Origin: Dyella_B sp966430775
GTDB lineage: Bacteria > Pseudomonadota > Gammaproteobacteria > Xanthomonadales > Rhodanobacteraceae
Reading direction: 5' to 3'
DNA length: 9,744 bases
Assembly: GCA_966430775.1 (NCBI GenBank)
Contig: CBJMMB010000120.1
Coordinates: 1 to 9,744 of the forward strand
The number at the start of each line of letters is the position of its first letter. The first letter of the stretch is position 1. This document shows positions 1-5,606 of the stretch, piece by piece. Both the position numbers and the translations under genes were made by a program. The notes beneath the pieces were generated by a model. That model did no database searches, was not told the origin of the DNA, and worked only from the letters and a program-made list of their open reading frames with translations.

Positions 1-531
1 GCGATATTTCTGCAGCTGGCCGCCCCAGATGCCGCCGAAATACATGTAGTGGGCGCCATCGTCGTCTTCGTAGACCGCCGGATCGATCGAATAGCTGCCA
101 GCCATGGCTTCGGATTCCGCCACGAACGGACCTTCCGGACGGTCGCCCACGGCTACGCCGATCTGGAACAAGCCATTCGCGCGCTTGGCCGGAAAATAAA
201 GATAGTAGCGACCATTCTTGCAGGCGGCGTCCGGCGCCCACATCTGCCGCGCCGCCCATGGCACATCTTTCACATGCAGCGCGACACCGCAATCGATGGC
301 TTCACTGTCGGGTGTATCCATGCGGAAGACGTGGTAGTCCTCCATGCAGAAATGATCGCCGTTATCGTTGAATGGCGCGCCGCCATCGATATCGTGCGAG
401 GGGTAGATATACAGCGCTCCATTGAATACATGCGCGGAAGGGTCGGCGGTATACAGGTGCGTCACCAGCGGCGGCGAGATGGCGCCGGCGGACAACGACT
501 GCAGGTCGCGCTTTTCCGTTTCATCGGACAT
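1..531 (-). CDS. Glycoside hydrolase family 43 protein (beta-xylosidase / alpha-L-arabinofuranosidase type), N-terminal part
   Basis: Only the first 177 residues are in the window; the gene continues past base 1. The translation opens with the GH43 five-bladed beta-propeller pattern: TADPSAHVFNG (residues 28-38, Asp30 the expected catalytic base), YIYPSHD (41-47), QMWAPDAACKNGRYYLYFP (96-114), a GPF turn (134-136) and YSIDPAVYEDDDG (147-159, Asp150 the expected pKa-modulating Asp). The general-acid Glu should lie in the missing part. Known GH43 members invert and remove xylose or arabinose from xylo- or arabino-oligosaccharides. No signal peptide is visible, so a cytoplasmic enzyme acting on imported oligosaccharides is inferred. 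The ATG at 531 is chosen because an in-frame stop lies just upstream; the Shine-Dalgarno sequence is weak, which suggests translation following the symporter gene ending 33 bp upstream. The family call is firm; substrate and subfamily are not. Confidence 0.92.
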   Translation of the reverse strand, partial: MSDETEKRDLQSLSAGAISPPLVTHLYTADPSAHVFNGALYIYPSHDIDGGAPFNDNGDHFCMEDYHVFRMDTPDSEAIDCGVALHVKDVPWAARQMWAPDAACKNGRYYLYFPAKRANGLFQIGVAVGDRPEGPFVAESEAMAGSYSIDPAVYEDDDGAHYMYFGGIWGGQLQKYR

Positions 532-564
532 CGAACGAATCCATCAAGAAGGTGCTTGGGGAAA

Positions 565-2049
565 TCAACGAGACAGCGCGGCCTCGAGCCGGCGTGAATC
601 CAGTTCCTGCTCGATCCGCCGCTCCAGCGGCTTGTCGATTTCGTACAGGAACATCAGCGCCACGGCGGCCAGGAACGGAATGGCGCACAGCACGCTTACG
701 GCCAGGCGGATGCCGGTGATGGCGTCTGCGGACTGCGTCGCCGCATCGGCGTGATAACCATGCATGGCCAGGATGCCCGCCACCAGCGCGCCGCCGACGC
801 TGAGCCCCACCTTCAAGCCACACAACATGGCGGAGAAGATCATGGCGGTGGCGCGTCGCCGGTTTTTCCATTCGGAGTAGTCGGCCACGTCCGCGATCAT
901 CGCCCACAGCAGCGGAATGGTGATGCCGTAGAAAAAGCCGTGAAAGATGTACGAGACCATCACCAGCGATACGCCGTCGGGTGGATAGAAGTAGAAGGCC
1001 AGCAGGAAAAGGGTCGAGGCCAGCAGCGCGCCGCTGAATACGTTGCGCTTGCCGAACCGATCGGCCAGCGGCTTGGAGAAACCGATGCCGAGAATCATGC
1101 AGAGGATGCCCAGCGCATTGAACAGGCTGAACGCCGAGGTCGGTGCATCTTTCGGCCAGCGAAAACTACCCAGGCCGATGCCGCCAAGCAACTGGTTCAA
1201 TCCCGCGATGAAACCGTTGAAACCGAGGCGGTCGAGAAACGCGGAAAGCTGCGCATCGCTGAGGTAATACTTGAAGTAGTAGATATACATCCCGCCCTTC
1301 AAGGCGAGATTGACGAACACCAGCACCGTCACCGCCAGCATGATCTGCCATGGCCGGTTCCTGGCCAGGTCGGCCAGGTCCTCGCGAATGCTCGACGCCT
1401 GTTGCTGGCTGGGAACCACACGCTCGCGGGTGGTGAAGAAAGTGATCAGGAAAAACACCGTGCCGACGATGGCGAATACGGTCATCGTGTTGTGGAAACC
1501 ACGTGCCTTATCACCGTCGCCAAGGATCAGCACCAGCGGCAGCAGCAGTACCTGGATGATGAACTGCGCGATCATCACGGCGACGAAACGGTAGGACGAC
1601 AAGCTGTTGCGCTCGGCCATGTTGCCGGTGAGCACGCCGCTCAGCGCGGAATAGGGCAGGTTGTTGGCCACGTAAACGGCGACCAACAGCGAATACGTCG
1701 CCAACGCGTACGTCACCTTGCCTTGCTCGCCAAGGTCAGGCGTGCTGAACGCCAGCAGCGACAATGCGCCGAACGGCACCGCCGTCCACAACACCCATGG
1801 CCGGAACTTGCCCCAGCGTGTATGCGTGCGATCGGCAATCAACCCCATCGCCGGCGTGAACACGAACGCGCCGAGCAGGCCGACCGCAAAAATGATGCTG
1901 GCTGCCGTGCCCGCGGGGATACGGAACACATCCGTATAGAAGAAGGCGAGAAAGGTCACCAGCGTCTGGAAAATCAGGTTGGCGGCAAGATCGCCCAGGC
2001 TGTAACCGATTTTTTCGAGCACTGAAAGCGATGGGTTGGAGTTGTTCAT
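565..2049 (-). CDS. GPH-family (glycoside-pentoside-hexuronide:cation) MFS symporter
   Basis: A 494-residue inner-membrane protein with about 12 hydrophobic segments. It begins with the GPH signature LEKIGYSLGDLAANLIFQ (residues 11-28), followed by the loop 2-3 motif IADRTHTRWGKFRPW (71-85), NNLPYSAL (129-136) and ERNSLSSYRF (146-155). The tail DKPLERRIEQEL is typical of the MelB/XynP/YicJ group. Such proteins import di- and oligosaccharides or glycosides with H+ or Na+. The frame stays open upstream to an ATG at 2211, but homology to the family starts at the MNNSNPSLSV methionine (2049), and the extension runs through repeat DNA, so 2049 is preferred. No strong ribosome site precedes it. A roughly 40-residue hydrophilic/glycine-rich stretch (about bases 1130-1260) separates two membrane segments in the second half and looks long for the family. 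Linked to GH43 33 bp downstream, it probably imports xylosides or arabinosides; the exact sugar cannot be read. Confidence 0.92.
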   Translation of the reverse strand: MNNSNPSLSVLEKIGYSLGDLAANLIFQTLVTFLAFFYTDVFRIPAGTAASIIFAVGLLGAFVFTPAMGLIADRTHTRWGKFRPWVLWTAVPFGALSLLAFSTPDLGEQGKVTYALATYSLLVAVYVANNLPYSALSGVLTGNMAERNSLSSYRFVAVMIAQFIIQVLLLPLVLILGDGDKARGFHNTMTVFAIVGTVFFLITFFTTRERVVPSQQQASSIREDLADLARNRPWQIMLAVTVLVFVNLALKGGMYIYYFKYYLSDAQLSAFLDRLGFNGFIAGLNQLLGGIGLGSFRWPKDAPTSAFSLFNALGILCMILGIGFSKPLADRFGKRNVFSGALLASTLFLLAFYFYPPDGVSLVMVSYIFHGFFYGITIPLLWAMIADVADYSEWKNRRRATAMIFSAMLCGLKVGLSVGGALVAGILAMHGYHADAATQSADAITGIRLAVSVLCAIPFLAAVALMFLYEIDKPLERRIEQELDSRRLEAALSR

Positions 2050-2178
2050 ACGCGCCGAGTGATGTTTCTCAATGAATAGTGCATCTGTGTTGAGCTGTGG
2101 ATTGTCTAGAAAGCCATCATTCGCAGCGACGTCATTACGGCCTTCACCCATTGCTGTCCGGGGAAAATGAGGCTCCTC

Positions 2179-2200
2179 AAAAAAAGCGCGACACGCAGCT
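2179..2200 (-). terminator. Possible intrinsic terminator downstream of the TonB-dependent receptor gene
   Basis: Read on the minus strand, AGC-T-GCG pairs with CGC-GCT around a TGT loop (six base pairs, one bulged T) and runs directly into seven T. It lies about 200 bp past the receptor stop codon and about 130 bp before the symporter start. If it works, the symporter/GH43 pair would need its own promoter. The stem is short and the call is tentative. Confidence 0.35.
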
Positions 2201-2241
2201 TGATGTGACAATTTTTCTCAGGAAATTCAACGCTACCGATC

Positions 2242-2320
2242 CGTCATCCCAGCGAAAGCTGGGATCCAGTGTCTTTGATGCTCTGTAAGTCGCTGGATCC
2301 CAGCTTTCGCTGGGATGACG
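2242..2320. repeat. REP-like double palindrome (perfect 28-bp inverted arms)
   Basis: Arms 2242-2269 and 2293-2320 are exact reverse complements over 28 bases with a 23-base spacer. Each arm is itself a small hairpin: the stem ATCCCAGC/GCTGGGAT closes on a GAAA loop. The unit begins CGTCAT and ends GATCCAG. It has the same architecture as the element at 8467-8536 but different stem bases. It could act as an mRNA-stabilising or processing structure downstream of the receptor gene; that role is inferred. Confidence 0.85.
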
Positions 2321-2400
2321 AACATTTAGCCATTCCGGCAACACGTGCATAAATTTTTCCCGGACAGCATTGGGCCTTCGCCGGAATGACGCTCCGCTTT

Positions 2401-5277
2401 TCAAAAACTTCCGCGCACGCCAAGCAGAATCGTATAACCCGGGTCGTAATAGGTATACGCGGCATTGTTGTAGGTCAACGTTTGCCGCAGCGATGACTTG
2501 GTCATGTTGATGAAGTTCAGCGTCACCATCGGTTTCGAAGGCAGATTGGCGAACTGGTAGCTGGCCGACATGTCCAGCTGGCCGCGTGCATCCGACTTGA
2601 TCTGCGCGAACGGCAGGCCGTTCTGGTTCGCCGTCGAATCGATGGCGGCCGAATTCCACGTATACGACACCCGCACCGTCGCGCCGTAGCCTTCCCAATA
2701 ACCGGTGAGGTTATAGGTATGCGGCGAGATGCCGATCGCTTGCGCCGGCACGCCGCTGCCGATGCTTCGCTGCGACACGACTGTGTAGTTGGTCTGGATG
2801 CCAAGGCCCTTGTAGATGAAATCCAGTGGCTGTACCCAGGTGGCTTCCGCACCGCGCAGGAACAAGGTGCCGTTGGCGTTGACCTGCTGCTGCACCTGCA
2901 CTTGCGCCGCATCGGGACCGCCGCGCTGCTGGATCGCGACTTGCTGCTGCGGTGTCAGGCTGGCATACGGCACGCCCAATTGGGTGAAGGGAATCAGGTT
3001 GACGCCGTTGACAGTGAAGCCGGTGATGCGCTTGCCGAACAGATCCAGCGCCACGTAACCCTCGTTACCCGTGTACCACTCGCCGCCAAAATCCAGGTTG
3101 GTGGAGAGGTACGGCTTCAGCTTCGGATTGCCCTGCGTGGCGGTTTCCGCCGAAGGGTCGCTGAAGTTGGTGTTCGGCACCATCGCGCTGGGATCAGGCC
3201 GCGTCATCGAACGCGAAGCAGCCAGGCGCAGCACCACGTTGTCGGTCGCGTTATAGGCCAGGTTGAACGACGGCAGGTAGACGCCGTAGGCCTGCTTCAG
3301 ATTCATGTACTGCAACTGGCCGCCGATCGATGAAGGTCCGGCAATGGTCTGGTCGGTATAGGCATGGCGCACGCCCACGTTGGCGCGCAGGTCATGGCCC
3401 CACAGGTTGAATTTGCGATTGCCTTCCAGATACCAGGCCCAGGTGCTTTCCTCCAGGAAGGAGGTGTTGGCGCCGGTGGAAGCGGAAGTGGATAACGGCG
3501 CGGTGGCGTTGTAATAGCCATAGTTCGTGGCCGCCATCAATGCGGGGTAGTTGGCTTGCACGAAGCCGGCGGGGCCGGGCATCAAGTATTGCCCCCATGC
3601 GCCGTTGGGAATGGCCGCCTTGACCGCATTGCCATAGGCCGCGCTGTTGTCGAAAGCCGAGATGTTGCGGGCGATGTCGTCATAGGCGATGCCGACCCTG
3701 ACGTTGTTGCTGTCGTCACCGATCTGCAGGTCTTCGTGCGTGCCCTTGTTGGTCGTGACGCGCGCTTCGTTCTGGATGTTGACGCGGTAGTACTGCCAGC
3801 CCAGGTTGGGATTGTTCAAATCGACGTTGGGCGTGGCGATCGGGAAATTGCCGCCGTTGTTGTTGTAGTTGATGGTGGTGCCTTGCCCAAGCGGTGTCTG
3901 CACCAGGAACGATGGCGCCTGGTTGAGATACCAGCTGCGCTGCACGTAGCCCTGGAAATCCAGCTTGACGTTCTCGTCGCTGCCGAACAGCAGCTCGCCG
4001 CCGGGATTGATGTTGTAGAACTTCAAATGCTCCGTGTAGGGACGCGCTTCCATGAAATACTGCGCATTCGCAAACGTGGCGCTGGTTACCACGTTGTTCT
4101 GGTCCACCTTCATGTTGACCGGGATCATCGCGCCATTGCGCCCGATCAGGTCTACGTCGATGCGGTTGAAGTCGTTTTCCTTCTTGGAAAACAGCGTGTC
4201 GAGATAGAAATGCGCGCGCTCGTTCGGACGGAATTCCAGCGACAGCAATCCGGACTGGCGGTCGTTGATGCCGTGCACGTAGGCAGGGCGACCCAGGCGG
4301 GGAATCAGCGCGTTGGCGATCTGCTCCGTATTCAGGCCGGGGTTGTGCGCCAGCAACCAGGCGTTGTCGATGGTTTGCCCGGCTGTCAGTCCTGCGCCGG
4401 CGCCTGCCGGTACTGTGCCTGGAATAAACCAGCTGCCGCCCGCGGGACTGCAGGAGCCCGAGGCGATACCGCATTGGCCCGCGCTCAGATGTGGCGTGGT
4501 CCAGCCGATCGTTTCGTAACCGCGCACGTCGTAGTCGTTCTTGGACGCCTGCAATCCCACCAGCACGCCGAACGTATTGTCGGCATTGGTCCAGCTGCCG
4601 ATCAGGGCGCCGCGCGGGCGCACATTCTTGCCGACGGAGCTGTAACTGCCCTGCGCCGAGTACGTGAGATGCATGCCCGGATTGTCGAACGGACGCGTGG
4701 TGCGCATGTCGACCACGCCGGCGACACCGCCTTCGGTCATGTCGGCCTGCGGTGTCTTGTTCACCGTCAGCTGCGTGAAGAATTCGGTCGGCAGCAGATC
4801 CAGATCCACCTCGCGGTTCTGGTTCTGCGCGCCGAGCGTGCCGGCCGACGCCACCGCGATCTGGTTGCCGTTGAACAGGATCTTGGTGAAGTCGGTGCCC
4901 AGGCCGCGGATCTGGATGTTCTTGCCTTCGCCGGTGACGTCGCGCGTCAACTGCACGCCCGGTACGCGATTGAGCGACTCGGCGATATTCAAATCGGGAA
5001 ATTTGCCGATGTCTTCGGCATACACGGTATCCACCACATTGGTCGCATCACGCTTGGCGTTGGTGGAGAACTCGATACTGTTGCGATAGCCGCCGTTTAC
5101 GTTGACGGTGGCGAGCTGTTTGACCGGCTTCTGCGCCGGATTCTGCGCATCGGCCCGCGCCGGGCTTGGCGCTGGCGCGGGCGATGATGTGTCTTGCGCA
5201 TGGGTTGCGCTTGCCGCGCCGAGCAGGGCCAACGTCAAGGCGCGTGACAACAGGGTTCTTGCAAATAGCTTTTGCAC
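2401..5277 (-). CDS. TonB-dependent outer-membrane receptor (carbohydrate-type)
   Basis: A 958-residue outer-membrane receptor. It has a signal peptide with a basic N-terminus, the hydrophobic stretch ALTLALLGAASA and a likely cut after ATHA (residue 27). A Pro/Ala-rich linker (about 30-52) and a TonB-box-like QLATVNV (54-60) follow. The plug domain (about 75-195) contains DIGKFPDLNIAESLNRVPGVQL, IQIRGLGTDFTKILFNG and TEGGVAGVVDMRT. The rest is an aromatic-rich beta-barrel ending in ...GVRGSF, with the terminal Phe usual for outer-membrane barrels. Receptors of this size and plug type in Xanthomonas and Caulobacter take up plant oligosaccharides. The start is GTG at 5277, supported by a very purine-rich site GGAGGGAGGGGAG ending 4 bases before it. 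Two cysteines (269 and 276) in an early extracellular loop could form a disulfide. Its divergent partners (ExuT, UxaC) and downstream symporter/GH43 suggest a uronic-acid-bearing hemicellulose or pectin oligosaccharide as ligand; this is inference. Confidence 0.96.
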   Translation of the reverse strand: MQKLFARTLLSRALTLALLGAASATHAQDTSSPAPAPSPARADAQNPAQKPVKQLATVNVNGGYRNSIEFSTNAKRDATNVVDTVYAEDIGKFPDLNIAESLNRVPGVQLTRDVTGEGKNIQIRGLGTDFTKILFNGNQIAVASAGTLGAQNQNREVDLDLLPTEFFTQLTVNKTPQADMTEGGVAGVVDMRTTRPFDNPGMHLTYSAQGSYSSVGKNVRPRGALIGSWTNADNTFGVLVGLQASKNDYDVRGYETIGWTTPHLSAGQCGIASGSCSPAGGSWFIPGTVPAGAGAGLTAGQTIDNAWLLAHNPGLNTEQIANALIPRLGRPAYVHGINDRQSGLLSLEFRPNERAHFYLDTLFSKKENDFNRIDVDLIGRNGAMIPVNMKVDQNNVVTSATFANAQYFMEARPYTEHLKFYNINPGGELLFGSDENVKLDFQGYVQRSWYLNQAPSFLVQTPLGQGTTINYNNNGGNFPIATPNVDLNNPNLGWQYYRVNIQNEARVTTNKGTHEDLQIGDDSNNVRVGIAYDDIARNISAFDNSAAYGNAVKAAIPNGAWGQYLMPGPAGFVQANYPALMAATNYGYYNATAPLSTSASTGANTSFLEESTWAWYLEGNRKFNLWGHDLRANVGVRHAYTDQTIAGPSSIGGQLQYMNLKQAYGVYLPSFNLAYNATDNVVLRLAASRSMTRPDPSAMVPNTNFSDPSAETATQGNPKLKPYLSTNLDFGGEWYTGNEGYVALDLFGKRITGFTVNGVNLIPFTQLGVPYASLTPQQQVAIQQRGGPDAAQVQVQQQVNANGTLFLRGAEATWVQPLDFIYKGLGIQTNYTVVSQRSIGSGVPAQAIGISPHTYNLTGYWEGYGATVRVSYTWNSAAIDSTANQNGLPFAQIKSDARGQLDMSASYQFANLPSKPMVTLNFINMTKSSLRQTLTYNNAAYTYYDPGYTILLGVRGSF

Positions 5278-5281
5278 CGTA

Positions 5282-5294
5282 CTCCCCTCCCTCC
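5282..5294 (-). promoter_or_regulatory. Strong ribosome binding site of the receptor gene (supports GTG start)
   Basis: On the minus strand this reads GGAGGGAGGGGAG, ending 4 bases before the GTG at 5277. It contains overlapping Shine-Dalgarno cores at useful spacing and decides the GTG start, since no ATG is nearby in frame and the signal peptide begins right there. Confidence 0.75.
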
Positions 5295-5372
5295 AGATTT
5301 TTTATGGCTTTTGATCGAGCCGTCGAACGTCCGGCGAAGTGTCTATGCGGGAGCCGGTCGCCCTTGATAGAA

Positions 5373-5386
5373 AGGTAGCGCTAACA
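5373..5386. promoter_or_regulatory. LacI-type operator (XylR-box-like), receptor-proximal copy
   Basis: The sequence AGGTAGCGCTAACA has a symmetric TAGCGCTA core with the central CG typical of LacI-family operators. It differs by one base from TGGTAGCGCTAACA, the box I recall for xylan-responsive genes in Xanthomonas. It lies about 95 bp upstream of the receptor start, in the receptor's upstream region. A sister copy is 162 bp away near exuT. The regulator itself is not in the window. Confidence 0.75.
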
Positions 5387-5534
5387 TTTTTGCCTGGCAC
5401 GCTGCAGGGCAGCATGAGGACTGCCGACCAATGTGACGGAGAAAAGCCGTTGAAAAGGGGGTGAAGTCGCCTGATAGGCCTGGCTATAGCGTATTGCGGC
5501 TATGCAAGGTGGTTTTTGCACAGGCCTGTGTTAA

Positions 5535-5548
5535 TGATAGCGCTAACA
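5535..5548. promoter_or_regulatory. LacI-type operator (XylR-box-like), exuT-proximal copy
   Basis: The sequence TGATAGCGCTAACA shares TAGCGCTAACA, an 11-base identical run, with the copy at 5373-5386 and differs from the recalled Xanthomonas box at one position. It lies about 58 bp upstream of the preferred exuT start, where binding would block initiation or early elongation. Repression relieved by a pathway sugar or uronate is inferred. Confidence 0.75.
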
Positions 5549-5593
5549 AGTTGGCCGCGGATTTGCAAAGCACCGGACGTGCCGACGACCGAT

Positions 5594-5600
5594 GGGAGGA
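5594..5600 (+). promoter_or_regulatory. Ribosome binding site that favours the GTG start of the ExuT-like transporter
   Basis: GGGAGGA is a near-perfect Shine-Dalgarno sequence. It overlaps the ATG at 5592 and directly abuts the ATG at 5601, both in frame but badly spaced. It sits 6 bases before the in-frame GTG at 5607. This makes GTG 5607 the best start; ATG 5634 (MDQSG) is a fallback. Confidence 0.55.
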
Positions 5601-5606
5601 ATGCGA

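Larger units (their letters stand above)
2130..2391. repeat. Nested imperfect inverted-repeat element between receptor and symporter genes
   Basis: This fills most of the 351-bp gap 2050-2400. The outer arms 2130-2168 and 2353-2391 are reverse complements at 31 of 39 positions. The inner 22 bases of the arms (2147-2168 and 2353-2374, containing TGCTGTCCGGG) match at 20 of 22, and the outermost ends both read CGTCATT inward. Between the arms sits a second, perfect palindromic pair (2242-2320), plus an A-rich stretch near 2179. The right arm carries CGTCATTCCGGCGAAGGCC on the minus strand, identical over 19 bases to the repeat at 8467-8485, so both belong to one dispersed family. No open reading frame of note lies inside. 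It may be a MITE-like or REP/BIME-like element; no target-site duplication was recognised. The part nearest the symporter gene (2050-2129) shows no clear promoter. Confidence 0.7.
5278..5606. promoter_or_regulatory. Divergent control region between receptor and exuT-uxaC operon
   Basis: This is 329 bp of non-coding DNA between two divergent starts. It holds two near-identical LacI-type palindromes (5373-5386 and 5535-5548), a strong ribosome site for each side and a weak inverted repeat TGCAA-N8-TTGCA (5503-5520). No sigma-70 promoter pair is convincing: TTGAAA (5450-5455), 17 bases, GATAGG (5473-5478) is the best plus-strand candidate, with only three of six matches in the -10 box. Short open frames here look non-coding. 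Confidence 0.7.

Noticed and set aside
751..2025. Plus-strand open frame of 424 codons opposite the GPH symporter
   Set aside because: Low-complexity His/Gln/Arg-rich translation with no recognisable motif; shadow of the real minus-strand gene.
2050..2211. N-terminal extension of the GPH symporter to an ATG at 2211
   Set aside because: The 54 extra residues are not like the family, run through an inverted-repeat arm, and the family's normal N-terminus begins just after the methionine at 2049.
2242..2320. CRISPR array
   Set aside because: The repeats are inverted palindromic pairs, not regularly spaced direct repeats with unique spacers.
2130..2391. Insertion sequence with transposase
   Set aside because: Inverted arms are present but the interior is too short and has no transposase frame; described as a repeat element instead.
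2177..2698. Minus-strand 173-codon frame across the receptor end and the repeat element
   Set aside because: Overlaps the receptor C-terminus in another frame and translates repeat DNA; no sign of coding.
3556..5187. Long open frame (543 codons) on the plus strand opposite the receptor gene
   Set aside because: It is the antisense of a clearly real receptor; composition (Val/Arg/Gln/His-rich, no domain pattern) is typical of GC-rich shadow frames.
5432..5447. Possible CRP/Clp-type site beginning TGTGA
   Set aside because: Only the left half matches; the expected TCACA right half is absent.
5450..5478. Sigma-70 promoter TTGAAA-N17-GATAGG for exuT-uxaC
   Set aside because: The -10 box matches only three of six positions; no better pair was found, so no promoter is listed as a feature.
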